The translations under genes were made by a program, and so were the position numbers. Positions 24,116-36,199 of a stretch of 64,000 bases of DNA are shown in pieces. The first letter of the stretch is position 1, and each line of letters opens with the position of its first letter. A model generated the notes under the pieces. That model ran no database searches. It was not told the DNA's origin and worked only from the letters and a program-made list of their open reading frames with translations. Source of the stretch: Siphonodentalium dalli (Eukaryota; Mollusca; Scaphopoda; Gadilida; Siphonodentaliidae); the NCBI GenBank assembly GCA_032622095.1, contig CP136069.1, positions 161,563,043 through 161,627,042 on the forward strand, written 5' to 3'.

Positions 24116-24961
24116 TATATAGTTCGACAAAGTATGTGGTGTTGACAATCAGGGGTACTTGAAGCTGCAAGCATCCAATGCTACATAAAGCCGTATGGGG
24201 GCAGTTTCCCAGAATAAAATTGGATTATGCGGCTTCTGAGGGCAAGCATGAATGCTAAAATTGATCCCAAAACAGAAAATGCAAGTAATACTGCATGAGT
24301 AACACACAATTTGTAAGTAATTTACAAGGAACAGACATCAAACAAAACTACAAAAAAAATGATATCAATTTCACTTTTAGACAATATGAAAGTTCATCTT
24401 CTCATCTCACATATCAAGAATTTGATGTCATTCTGGGGTTCCTGAAAAAGGCACCACCCTGGTACAGGCCGGGGGCAGCTGCTTCACCAACCCCTTCATA
24501 CGACGTCCTTGTCGACAATATCTTTATAAGGGATATAATGTATAAGTTTGTAAACATGAGTAGACTGTTGGCTTAGAATTGTTAATTGCTACACAAAACC
24601 TACATGTACATGTATGTCCCACACGGAAATCACATTACAGTTTTTTCCACAGACGAAACAATTGGTTTTGAAGGAGTCTGTGTAGTCAATTATAGTGCTG
24701 CTGTCAGCTTTATCTGGAAATATATCCATTGGCTTGTAATATTCTATGGTGTTGTGGTATGTCAAATTGTCGTATTTTAGTCAGGTTGCCTCTAGATTTT
24801 GTTGTCAAGAACAGTCGGTTCCCTAATGTTTGAAATGAGACACAGAACCAGAATAAGTTCGCCAATCAATGCATATTATATGAACTATGCAAGAAGGAAC
24901 CCTCTATACATGCATGTCCAAAATTAAAAAAGAGTTGCAAATATATGTTAGTGGTGATTTA
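24116..24961. other. Unassigned sequence upstream of LMO4
   Basis: A 93-codon frame at 24295-24576 (+) shows no domain or low-complexity signature that I recognise. No other feature supported. Confidence 0.35.
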
Positions 24962-25061
24962 GAGCACAGATCCCCAGAACATAAATTGACTCCACCCCAA
25001 TAATACTTAATCTTTTGGATTAAGCATTATTGGAGGTGGGGCCTATCTTTGTTCTGGGGAC
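24962..25061. mobile_element. 100-bp foldback MITE with 10-bp target duplication
   Basis: Flanked by TGGTGATTTA at 24952-24961 and 25062-25071. Arms cagatccccagaacataaat and tctttgttctgggga pair around ccaataatacttaatcttttggattaagcattattgg-type sequence (positions 24998-25033). Perfect element boundaries; superfamily unknown (Mutator-like by duplication length). Confidence 0.8.
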
Positions 25062-25282
25062 TGGTGATTTATAGTCATAATTTAGAGACGTTCATCCGAT
25101 GTCAAGTTCTTAAGGTATGATTTGTGTGACAAACCAATCGTCTGTTTGCATGCATGTAGTCCTATAGCAAGAATTACTTATTTAAGTAATACCCAGCCCC
25201 ATCTACGTCGAAAAGTCAAAGAAGTTTTTAAAAGATCAGTGATGCTTCAGAGCCTATCATTCATCCGGCTGTCTGGGAGGTA

Positions 25283-25810
25283 TCAAGTACGACTTGTATA
25301 ATATGACATAATCAACAGTATGTGTGCATGCATGTGTATTTTAGTGGTCCTAGCTATACCAAGAAGTGTCAAACTCACATATAGTTCCCACTATCCAGTA
25401 CTCAGTCCGGTGACAACAATCCCGAAATGAAATATATTCCCGATATATTTGAGATAACAAATTCAAGTTCAAGTATATGACTTGTATATATGACATAATC
25501 AACAGTATGTGTGCATGTGTATTCTAGTGGTCCTAGCTATACCAAGAAGTGTCAAACTCACATATAGTTCCCGCTACCCAGTACTCAGTCCAGTGACAAC
25601 AATCCCGAAATGAAATATATTCCCGATATATTTGAGATAACAAATTCAAGTTCATGTATATGACTTGTATATATGACATAATCAACAGTATGTGTGCATG
25701 CATGTGGTCCCATACCAAGAAGTGTCAAACTCACCTAGTTCCCGCTATCCTGTACCCAGTCCGTGGACAAGAATCCCGAAATGATATATATTCCCGATAT
25801 TTGAGATAAC
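25283..25810. repeat. Tandem array of about 190 bp units, three copies
   Basis: Each unit contains acataatcaacagtatgtgt, then taccaagaagtgtcaaactc, then caatcccgaaatgaaatata in the same order. The last unit is shorter. Confidence 0.85.
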
Positions 25811-26754
25811 GATCTGATGATTCAATTAGGGTATCAGACTCGCCTGTTTATCCGAGCATCAGCAATCCAATTCCACGAACATTAATAATCAACGTACAAC
25901 GATAACGTACAATCACGCAGAAACAGCGGCTTTATCGTATCACGCGCCACGGAACAGGCAAAACAGTCTCACGGAGTTCCGCTAAATAACAAAAAAGTTT
26001 ATGCTAACAACAGTGTCCACGTCCTGTTCCTTAGTTCATAAAGTCCGCCAAATTGGCCGGTGTCAACTGAGGTCGTGTGTCCGTCTCCGAATTCTGTTTC
26101 CGTGTAATTGAGTCTACCGATGTCTCTGGATAAACGACTGTTTTCCTATAAGCCCGTCTCCCCCACGTGTCAATTGTGGCCAATCATATAAAGAGCTTCA
26201 ATAATGAAAACTTCTCTTATCGAGACTGTGTCATTCCCAATAACAGGGATGCGTAGGCTAGGGAAGAATGCATGAGAGAATCGCATTCATGAGATGAGAA
26301 TAGCATTATTGATGTATTGGGCGTATTTCTGTTGCTTTTGGGAGGTGGTGCGCACGCGACTCATGAAACTGAGACTGGAGTATATCCACTTCCGAAGGGA
26401 GCTGGTTCTGCCAAAAAGCACAAAAGTAAAAAGTAAGGGGTACAACCACTGAAACGACACTATTTATGATATGACGCCGCATTGGAACACGAAAAGGAAC
26501 GTTTATGAAAAACCCCTTCTCCGATGATCAAACAATCAAAACTTTTATTTTCTTCAGATTATTGGCTTATTGGTCTTTTGTGTTTGAAAATTTGGTGGAC
26601 TTTTAACTTTCTTGTGATGCATATATAATTACGTATACATGCATTATTAAAGCGACTCGTAATTTTTAAACATTTACTGTTATATATAGTAATTCCCAAC
26701 CATTTATGCAAGCTCCGAGCATCCGACGGTGACTAACAAAAAGAGACAGATTAA
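25811..26754. other. Unassigned sequence, possible upstream region of LMO4
   Basis: Less repetitive and slightly richer in GC than its surroundings. It lies 2-3 kb upstream of the LMO4 coding start, so it could hold the unseen 5' exon or promoter. I found no motif strong enough to call one. Confidence 0.3.
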
Positions 26755-27050
26755 AGGTACACAATCTGATGCAATTGTCCCCATATAATCAGATTCCAAC
26801 AACACCAACAACTTTTCTTCAAAAGACGCTTTAGTTATCAGATTCGATTGATTACCAACACATAATGCTAACCACTTTCAACTTTCAAGTATAAAATTTT
26901 CCAAAACGAGTTATATATCAACATTTTGATCAACGCAATTTGGTATGGAGAGTATGTCGGTCGGCTCGTCGAATATTTGCTAGGCCGCCATAGATTCCAG
27001 GTGGTGATAATATTTCAAAAATCGATATCTGATAATGCCGATCTTTGATT
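26755..27050 (-). repeat. Dispersed repeat R2, copy 2 (inverted)
   Basis: Reverse-complement homologue of 23820-24115, recognised by ttatatatcaacattttgat and gagtatgtcggtcggctcgt. Confidence 0.7.
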
Positions 27051-27165
27051 TTTGTTAAAGCTGTAGACAAAAGAAAATCTGCAGTAAAACAAAACACTAC
27101 GGATAACCCAAATAATATATATTTTATTTTTTTTTACCCAAATTAATACCTAATATGTCACTTGT

Positions 27166-27613
27166 TTAAAGGCCAACTTAATTTTAATATCCCCAGATCA
27201 CATTATATACAAAATATTACATATTATATACCATTTGTACGAGTGGTCCAAAACATTGTAAACATACCTATCCGGTCGAATGAAGTGTGGATAAGTTGTT
27301 TCTGTCAAGGTACCGACGTGTATTATGTGCTTAATTTAGATCTGGTATGTATACTGTCAGCCTATTATTTCAATGTTAGGGGAATAACTCTATCTCTTAA
27401 CTGTGAATTATGATGTATTCTGGGTAAATAATGGGGGAAGTCTTGGTGTGAATCTGAGAATATATGTCACTTGGTGGATACTCCTAGGCCACAGCTGTCC
27501 CGTCCTCCGGGTAGATTAGCTATATATTTTGGTTCTTCTTCCAAATAGTGCATAATTTGGAATATTTTGTACGTATTGTGATCCGGGCATTCGAAAATTA
27601 AATGGGCCTTTAA
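27166..27613. mobile_element. TTAA-type MITE, family F, copy 1
   Basis: Starts ttaaaggccaacttaatttt and ends reversed ttaaaggcccatttaatttt. It is inserted in a tandem array: tatgtcacttgt lies to its left and the next array unit starts to its right. Confidence 0.8.
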
Positions 27614-27980
27614 GTTAATTATTGTAATTATTGAGTTTGGACCTAATGAACGATTTAAAGCTACCCACCACCTTACAGCGGAAGTATAGGTCTAGAAGGT
27701 AAACTGCAGGTCGAAGTCTCAGAAAACCTCTATACGGAAGACCGAAAGTAATACATGTAGCTCTATGTCACTTGTTATTAATTGCAAGTATTGAGCTTGG
27801 ACCTAATAAACGTTTACCCGGTGTACATCGAGAAAGCTACCAATCTCCTTACAGTGTATACATAGTTATAGGATGAAAACTGCAGGTCGAAGTCTGAAGA
27901 AGAAAAAACCTTTACGGAAGGCCGACAGTAATACCTATATGTCACTTGTTATTTATTGCAATTATTGAGTTTGGAATCTG
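27614..27980. repeat. Tandem units of about 165 bp
   Basis: Two full units with aattattgagtttggaccta, aactgcaggtcgaagtct and tatgtcacttgttatt in order, plus the start of a third. The array is interrupted on the left by the MITE at 27166-27613. Confidence 0.8.
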
Positions 27981-28249
27981 CCGCCTCCATTACGTCGACA
28001 ACATGACATTTCACCAATATTCCAATTACGAATGGCGTGCCGCCTTTTCGCGACCACTAATGAGGTTCTCATGTTCAATCTTAATTAGAAAACGTGATTG
28101 TAAAAATATATCCTATTGGTTGATTGGGCCGTCTGAGATTTATTCGAATATTATCCTTCGTCGCAGCTGGGAGCTTTTCAGGTGTCACTGATTGAATGTT
28201 GGCGCAGATCGATCGTAAATCGACATCTCAACAGATTGCGTGCCAAGCT

Positions 28250-29345
28250 GAGTCTATATAAGTTCTATGTATACGAAAGGAGTTGGGCGCAGTGGGAGGG
28301 AATAGCTACAGTGTATACGGGTTACTTTTTTTTTACTTTACTTTAAACATATTTTATTCGTATATAAATATACAAAAGGGATCGGTGTCCAGAATATTTA
28401 AAGGCTCACTTAATTTTCAAACCCCCAGATCACACATATAAAATATATGCCATATTACATACCATTTTGAAAGAGGTAGCGCAAAGTGTATTATTTTAAA
28501 TGGAGGGGGAATAGCTCTATGTCTTAGAGATATAGTTATTCCCCTTCCATTGAAACTACATTGTTAGTTTGAATTCTGTTGCATTCTGGGAGCCATAACG
28601 TGGTGATCTTTCTATGATTTCAGCTGTTTTCTATTTATCTATGGGCATCTTCTGAGCCACAGACATTTCAAACGGTGATGAATTATAGTATTTTAATTAT
28701 ATTTTATGCTATAGATTGTTATTAAAACCGTATATCAAGGCACTATAAAAATAATCGGTGACTCGAATATTAAGTGGACCTTTAAACTTAGGTAGCCCAT
28801 CTCCCATATGCAAAGTTGACAATACATTGTTATAGAATGACAAGAAGGCGATAACATAAACATTTATACATGGTGAAAAAAAATAGAGTTGGCATAATGT
28901 CGAATAACATCTTTCAGTGTATGTGTCTATGGATTACCAATTAAAACGAGCACAAACTATGCCCATCTCTATATATCTGTTGGGACATTTACGATATATG
29001 GGATGCTAGAAAATGCCACGTAATTCTATTCTTGTTATGCCCGTAGGGATCATACTCCGCCAGTACAAAAGCTGGCAACTTTTTTATGTTTTGAAAGGGA
29101 AGTTTATAACATTGAAAAAAACAGTGTAGGTAATGCCAAGCTGAGTCTATATAAGTTCAATATAGGATGGGAGCTGGGCGCAGTGGGAGGAAATAGCTAC
29201 AGTGTATATGGTATGCTAGCTCATACCACGTATATCTCTACTCTTGATATACGCCCGTAGTAGAGATCGTACTCCATCTGGGTCAACCAGTTCAAAAACC
29301 AGGGAACTTTTCGATGTTCTGAAAGGGAAGTTTATAACATTGAAA
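28250..29345. repeat. Direct repeats flanking the family F MITE
   Basis: aagctgagtctatataagtt followed by gggcgcagtgggaggga/aa and agctacagtgtata occurs at about 28250 and 29137. A second pair (ggaagtttataacattgaaa preceded by gatcgtactcc-type text) occurs at about 28985-29115 and 29210-29345. Confidence 0.7.
28398..28785. mobile_element. TTAA-type MITE, family F, copy 2
   Basis: Starts ttaaaggctcacttaatttt and ends attaagtggacctttaa. It shares ccccagatcacatt-type sub-terminal text with 27166-27613. An internal palindrome around ggggaatagctctatgtctt is present. Confidence 0.8.
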
Positions 29346-29422
29346 CAGTTCATGCAATATATCTCTTAGTGAATACATATTTTTTAATGTACTTCATATC
29401 AGGTGAAGGTCCCAGTTCGAGA

Positions 29423-29537
29423 TTGCATGATGTATGTGACCTTGCATGATGTATGTGACCTTGCATGATGTATGTGACCTTGCATGATGTATGTGACCTT
29501 GCATGATGTATGTGACCTTGCATGATGTATGTGACCT
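29423..29537. repeat. 19-bp tandem repeat, six units
   Basis: Unit ttgcatgatgtatgtgacc repeated at 29423, 29442, 29461, 29480, 29499 and 29518 without substitution, so the expansion is recent. Confidence 0.95.
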
Positions 29538-30296
29538 TGCTGAGCCGATTTTGATTTGCATCGCTTACAATCATGGAATTTCTCCCGGGAAATAATTCAA
29601 TGCTTATTGCGATATGCATGACTCATACAAATCACAAAAATGATGCAATCACGACTGGGACCACTCCTATATAGACTGTGAAATAGATTACTAAGGAACA
29701 AGTGTTAACAAAGAAATATATTCTTTGCGTTGTTGTTCAATGATAGAATATAGGTCAGAACATCAAATAGTTCCCATGTTTTGAACGGGTGGAATATCAT
29801 CTCTATACGGACACAGCCTGAGCAGAGATTCGTGATATAATGGGGGGGGGGGGGTGTATCATTGCCTCAATCCCCGATGTTTCAATAGTTGGAAATATAC
29901 ATGACACATGCATCATAAGTAGAAAGTTTCACACGACAAATAAGTTTAAAATGTTCTCATACATGTAGCTTGATGTCTCAATATTTAGTGTTCTGTTTTT
30001 CGACCAAACATCGCATTATGTACCACATTTGGACTGAATTGGCCAACCCTATAAGTGGTACAAGAACACACAATATTCACGATTTATCGCAGGCCTAGGC
30101 TTTCGAATTTCCTTTGAATTTGATGTTCAATTTACATTTTCACTAATATGAAAGTTATGTCAAGTTCAGAACAAACTTTGGGATAAAATGTCAAACTGAT
30201 GTTTATCCATCCATGTTTTGATGGTATAGGCAAAAAGCGGAACATCTTTTAAGACAATGACATATATTGTCACGGAAAGCTCCTTTCTCGTTGGTA
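29538..30296. other. Unassigned sequence with a G13 run
   Basis: Contains a G13 tract at 29842-29854. No gene recognised. Confidence 0.4.
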
Positions 30297-30695
30297 TTAA
30301 CCCTTTACCCAACAGAAGGGCCCTGTGCCAATGCATTCTCTTATATATGCGAGTCGACCATATGTCGCCTCGCATATATAAGAGAATGCATTGGCTTAAC
30401 ACATTAAAAATTATAAAATTGTTAAAGAATATAAGAAAAAATGGTAAAAAGTGTTAAAAAAATATTTTTTTTAGGCCAATGCATTCTCTTATATATGCGA
30501 GGCGACCTATGGTCGACTCGCATATATAAGAGAATGCATTGGCACAGGGCTAACTGTAACTATCACAATGTGGTCAAGGAGCCGGTTCCAATGATATCCA
30601 TATGTGTATGGTTTTATTGAGACAGACCGAAGATATTTTAATCTGTTGAAGCTTTATTTGGCCGGTTTTGGCCGGTTTGTTGGGTAAAGGGTTAA
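30297..30695. mobile_element. TTAA-type MITE, family G, with two large hairpins
   Basis: Ends ttaaccctttacccaacaga and reversed ttaaccctttacccaacaaa. Inside are two hairpins of about 68 bp (30328-30395 and 30476-30543) with arms ccaatgcattctcttatata and its complement. It shares its right TTAA (30692-30695) with the next element. Confidence 0.85.
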
Positions 30696-30950
30696 CCCTT
30701 TTATGAGGTTCTTGACGGGAGCTGTGCTGGTGCATTATCTTATACATATATGCGAGTCTCGCATATGGAGCCTAGCATATATAAGAGAATGCACTGGCTT
30801 ACAAGGTCAAGGTAAATCTTGTTAGGACAATGTATTCCATTATATATGCAAGGCTCCCTATATGGGATACTCGCATATATAAGAGCATGCATTGGCACAG
30901 AGTTTTCGAAAAAAAATTGAGGAAGCTCCATGCAGTCATGGAAGGGTTAA
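30692..30950. mobile_element. TTAA-type MITE, family E, copy 2
   Basis: Begins ttaacccttttatgaggttc and ends gtcatggaagggttaa. Internal sequence (actggcttacaaggtcaagg) is shared with 19460-19720. It abuts 30297-30695 through a single shared TTAA. Confidence 0.85.
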
Positions 30951-31334
30951 ACATGAAAATGTGGTGCAAGGAACAGCCAATATGGATGAGACGTATCACA
31001 TGAGGCACTGATTGTATATATGATAGAACACTTACCTGTATATTGTTGAAATTTCTCCGCGGACCAAGCAACTCTATCGAATATACCGCAGATAAAATTC
31101 CCAATGAAACGAAGTGAACAGATGTCGCGATCAGAGCAGACTGATTTGAAATGTCCGACCTTCGTAAATTAAGTAACAGCTTTACTGGGGGTTTATCAAC
31201 ACAATGTCAGTTACTGGTTAAATTACGAATTTAACGAACCTTGACTCACAATTAAAGAAACTGCTAATTGCCTGTCCCGAATGTGCGATGGTTGGGCCTG
31301 TTAATTGAGTTTTTAATGAACCCATTTGTGTAAT

Positions 31335-32215
31335 CGTTAGAATTGTTAATGAATAGCTGTTACCGCTTTGGGAGGCGATTCAATCCTAGCTATTTCTCTC
31401 TTCACAAACAACGGGTTGGTAATTTGGGGAATCCATACCTTTTGTGTGCCGAGATATCGTGGTAAAATGTCTCTGATCTAAATGGGGTATTGATAGGACC
31501 CTTAATTGGCTATACGATAGGACGCGGGGTGGGTACGCCATTAGCATGTATGTGCATGTATATGATTTGTTTACATCATGTTTTTGCAACGCATTGCTAA
31601 GTGTATGGTCCACCACAATCAGGGTCACGATTTATCATTAAAATGACATGCCAGGTTTGCTTAGAGTGCATGGTAGATCGTGCCATGAATTTATACTATG
31701 GCTAACGCCAGTAGAGATCACATTCCATGCCCCAGTACAAAACCTGGTCGAAAACATAGCGCCGGGGATATATCTCTTAGTTATTACCTGTTCCTTAATA
31801 ATGTAATTCACTGTTAATGAAGGTTCCAACACTAAATTGCATGATTTAAGTGACTTCGTAGGTGATTTTGCTTAGCGTCGCTTACAATTATGGAATTTAT
31901 CCTGGGTATATATAATTAGTTCAATATATAGTTAGCGATATAGGCTCACAAGTCACAGTAAGAGAGATACTTTATTCAATGTTCAGTGTTATAAAGTTCC
32001 CTGTCGGAACATCAACAAGTTTCCAGGTTTTTTTTTACAGGTGCATGGAATATATCTCTACAGGTGTAAGCCAGAGTAGAGATTCATGGCATGATCTAAT
32101 TGCATGGGAGCGGACAACATTCGTGTTCCCCAAATTACCAACCCGTTGTTTGTGAAGAGAGAAATAGCTATGATGGAATCGCATCCTCAAGGCGTAACAG
32201 CTATTCATTAACAAT
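31335..32215. repeat. Inverted repeat pair of about 85 bp around a repeat-rich centre
   Basis: Left arm (31335-31425, with ctcttcacaaacaacgggtt) and right arm (32130-32215, with aacccgttgtttgtgaagag) are long near-identical inverted copies. The centre holds gtagagatcacattccatgc-type text related to 29240-29330. It may be a foldback element of about 880 bp. Confidence 0.65.
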
Positions 32216-32784
32216 GGGGTGACAACCAATTCAGCATCAGTACCGTCACATGACATTATGTAGTATTCGCTCCAACAAAAAAGGATATTTTATACTCACA
32301 TTTTACATGATTGGACACTACATACATGTATACTCATACACGATGTTATCATTAACACTCCATCTGATTACACTCAGGCATTCTTTCGTCGGCGTTTTCT
32401 CAATGACTACATGTATGTATATATGTTTTTATTTCTCCGTATATAGTGGACTGATATATAAGATATAGACCAATGCGGCATACCCGGTCCTTTACTGCAA
32501 TGGCTAAAGAAGACTACCTAAGTAATCGAAAACAACATGTTTTTTTTATAAACACACGTTCCAACCTCCAACACAGCTGGGGTTCACCAATGATATATAC
32601 TCGGACGTTCCCTTTTCTTTGTATATAACAATGCCTTCCTGATAATATAAATTCCGAAACAAGAATATATGCAAGACACATGCATGTCTCACGACGAAAC
32701 GCTATATATGACATTACACTACTGGAAATAAATATAAAAGAAGACCTTAATAACATATCATGTTGCATGGGCCATAACATGGCT

Positions 32785-33880
32785 TACATGTAAATTTCAA
32801 TCCGAATAAAACTAAGGCAACTAAGTCACGTTGACTCCCTGTGATGTTTCTCTTGAATTAACCTTCCAAAATAAAAGAATTGACATAATTAAGTCGCATA
32901 AGAACATTAGTAGGTCTCTAAATACAAAGTAATTTAAATTGGAATATTCAAATTGAATCTATCGTCAAATAAGTTGCCCCGCGTCTATCGATTCTAATAA
33001 AATACAAGTACAACATAGATCGAAGAACCCTTATGTAAGGCCTATAATATTGCCTATCCTAGATTAAGCGGACGTTGTATTGGAAAACGCGCCGGATTAT
33101 ATTTATTAAATAAACTTGACGGAATCAAGTTGATGCCACTAGAGAATATTAACTTATACAGGGCTCAAGAGCTCAGTTCCAAATAATTCGTCCCTGTGCG
33201 AAGCAGGCTGATAGCATTTTATGAACATATACGTATAGAGAGAAGCGCCAATTACAAACTATGTTCAAAATTATAAATGACGATGCGCCATATTATTTAT
33301 CTTTATTTATTATTTACATGTACTCCCACCTCGATTGGCCCAAGTCTCCAGCTATAAAATGTGACAACCATGATGAATCCACTAATATTATAGTAGAATG
33401 GAACATTTCAAGCAATCATTTCCCCACGTGGTTTAACCTCATGCGATGGACTACCCAAGAATATAATGGCAGCTGAGAACTTGCTAGATTTCAAGGAGAA
33501 CCTAAAATTCCTAAATATGATAGGAAATCGAAAATGCAGTTTAATCCAGTGTAGGATATATACTCTTGTAGTGATCTCCGCTTGGCTATGTTCGATAATG
33601 ATATTGTCGATACCCCATCAACATGTATAGATGCGAATATAAATACGAGAGCGGTATGCACATTTTCCTCAATTGCCCATTACATGTATAATGCACAAAG
33701 ACACAGATGAACGTAAGCCGCCTCAAAGAACTTGATACGCGCCTCACTTATATTCATCTCCCGCCTGTGACATGTAGGGACTCTAGCTCAACTTGGAATG
33801 GCGTTAATAATAAATGCTGAGCAGTCAATACAATGATAAAGAAGAAGTAAAAACAGTTTTAGTAAATGGATTGTATTGTG
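32785..33880 (+). pseudogene. Decayed CR1/Jockey-type LINE, reverse transcriptase C-terminal half
   Basis: Conceptual translation in shifting frames gives pieces that align in order with the LINE at 57653-60694. NFNPNKT at about 32793 matches FNPSKT. IQSNLNWNIQ near 32940 matches LQSNMSWNNH. QTMFKIINDDAPYYL at about 33258-33302 matches QTMYNIVNQRAPTYL. CEYKYESGMHIFLNCP at about 33631-33680 matches the zinc-knuckle-like CTCGNQCEDAYHYFFMCP. Many stops and frameshifts. It represents an older, diverged copy or a related family. No function remains. Confidence 0.75.
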
Positions 33881-33915
33881 TATATGAAATTATTTTCTTC
33901 ATTTCAAACATTTTC

Positions 33916-35075
33916 CAATAAATGTGGGCTGCATGGTGTGCCGAAGGATTCAAATGTGAAATTCCAGATGCTGCAGACGGCCATGTTTTAAAACAAATTT
34001 CGAAACAAATTGGACAGCTTCCATCGAGATGTCACCCAAAAGAGCCATATGAAGCTTGGATGAGTGATGATGGATGTAGGGTGTGCCAAAGTATTTTAGT
34101 CAAGAAAAGAGTAAAATCAAAGATGCCGCTGGCGACCATTTTTTTAAACGAAATTCGGAAAATATCGTTAGCTCCCATCTGGGGGTCACCCTGAAGATGT
34201 ATATGAAGTTTGGTGATGGTCGGACGAGAGGTGTGGTCTTTAGGGTGTGCCAAAGGATTTAGTCATGCAAAGAGTAAAATAAAAGATGGCTGCTGGCGGC
34301 CATGTTTTTCATCGAAATTCGTTAAAATTCGATAGCTCTCATCTAGAGGTGTCCTACTCATGCCTGTAAATTTGCAATATATTTCTTCGATATATGCGGG
34401 CTGCAGGAAGTGCCGATGGATTCAAATTTGAAATCCCAGATGCTTGCTGGGGTCGTGTTTATAATTAATATCAGACATAATCGATGGCTCCATCTAGAGG
34501 TCACCTCGAAGGTCCGTATGAAGTTTGGTGACGATCAGATGAGGGATATGGCCTGTATACAGGGTGTGCCGAAGGATTTAGTCATGCAAAGAGTAAAATC
34601 CAAGACGGCTGCTGGCGACCATGTTTTAACGAGTTTTGGAAATGATCGATCGTTCCTATATAGTGCACGTGGTCACCCCGATGATCCATGTGAAGTTTTG
34701 TGACGATCAGATGGGGGTGTAGTCTGTTGGGTGTGCCAAAGGATTTAGTCATGCAAAGAGTAAAATTTTAAGATGGCTGTCGGCGGCCATCTTTTTCATC
34801 GAAAATGTTTCAAATTTGATAGCTCTCATCTGGAGGTGATCCTAAACATGCCTGTAAATTTTCAAAACATTTCTCCAACAAATGCGGGGGTGCACGGTGT
34901 GCACATGGATTCAAATTTGAAATCCAAAATGGCTGCTGGTGGCTATGTTTTTTTTAACGAATTTCGGGGGGGGGCGATAGCTACCATCTATATAGAGGTC
35001 CCCCGATCCATATGAAGTTTTGTGATGATCGAATGAGGGCCTGTAGGGTGAGCAAAAGGTAATTGTTGACGGACG
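33916..35075. repeat. Degenerate tandem array with units of 165-300 bp
   Basis: Recurring blocks ggtgtgccgaaggattta, gcaaagagtaaaatccaaga, tggctgctggcggccat and tatgaagtttggtgatgatc appear about five times in the same order. The open frames across it are repeat artefacts. A G9 run is at 34966-34974. Confidence 0.75.
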
Positions 35076-35786
35076 CGTCGACGGACGTGGGACGCCAACC
35101 CATGGCAATATCTCAAGCTTGACAAGTTGAGCTATAACAAAATCAGCAGTTGGGTAATGGTACCGGTAAGCTGCTTGATTCCCCTGGAAATAATTCGCAT
35201 CACCCATCAATGGCATGCATCCTCTAATTTTGGTTAAGATGAACGCTCTTTATTTTGGACATGCATGTATAAACTAACAATGAACGCTCTTCATTATATG
35301 ACTTTAGAAACTTTTAACGTGCTTATCGCCCTATCTGATCCCCAAAACCTGACCGGGGTCCAACAGCACAGCCTGTTATCGCGAAATCAGCACGCAATGG
35401 GCTTATAATAGGAATTATTTTAGGTTCATAATCGGCGTAAAATCGCCTCATTTTTAGTACATATCGAACTGAAAATGAGAGTGTTTTAGTGCCATTATCG
35501 ACTCATAAAATAAGTTAATTATGGGCTGAAAATAACACGAGTAAACCAGCCCACGACTTACCAGGAGTATGCTCCTTTTTTCACTGTGGCCCGCGCCATG
35601 AAACGGAATAACAGATATAAGTCCACTATGTGTGGTGATCTCAGAATCAAATAACCCAAATTGAACCTATATGAATATTATAGGTCGATTATGAACCTAT
35701 TTGCGCGATTGATGTGTTGAATAGCGAACACAGTATTAGGGATCAAACTGCCATAGGGCTATCTATCAGACGAGCGTATGGTGATA
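35076..35786. other. Unassigned sequence with a paired AACGCTCTT motif
   Basis: aacgctctttat at 35242 and aacgctcttcat at 35283 form a direct pair like those at 41426/41468, 43984/44026 and 50090/50132. No gene seen. Confidence 0.4.
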
Positions 35787-36199
35787 TTAGAGACCTTTCG
35801 CAAAATTACTATTACGATTACGGATAGGATAGATTCCCATGGTTTAAGATGAACACCATCACAATTTACCTACGATGGTTAATTGGTGAGACGGCATATT
35901 CTCCACTATATTCAGTTGCACATATATTTGATGGAACATGTAATGTGTGTCTCTTTCAGACCCCATGGTCTTATCCGTGTGTTATACACTGCACGGATAA
36001 TATTAGAGCGTCCCAAAGCAGGACCAGTGGCACCTTCTTGGCACATCTGCACAAAATTAAACTGAATGGGGAATATTTCGTCTCACAGAAGAACCCCCTG
36101 CGTAAAGATCGAATTTTGGCCGTATACAGTACTGTCAGGATATTTTCCATATATATCCGTAATCGTATTCGTGATTCTGCGATAGGTCTCCAATAGCTG
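35787..36199. mobile_element. MITE with 40-bp inverted ends
   Basis: Left end tattagagacctttcgcaa through ctattacgattacggata; right end reversed tattggagacctatcgcaga through atacgattacggata. The 115-codon frame inside (35849-36196) is read through the ends and is not treated as a gene. Superfamily not assigned; no clear target duplication. Confidence 0.75.

Noticed and set aside
29350-29619. Frame with repeated HTSCKVTYIMQG
   Set aside because: It is a translation of the 19-bp tandem repeat at 29423-29537.
20040-30900. CRISPR-like arrays
   Set aside because: Repeats here are direct tandem units without unique spacers, or dispersed hairpins in animal DNA.
35849-36196. 115-codon frame
   Set aside because: It extends from one MITE end into the other and has no family resemblance.
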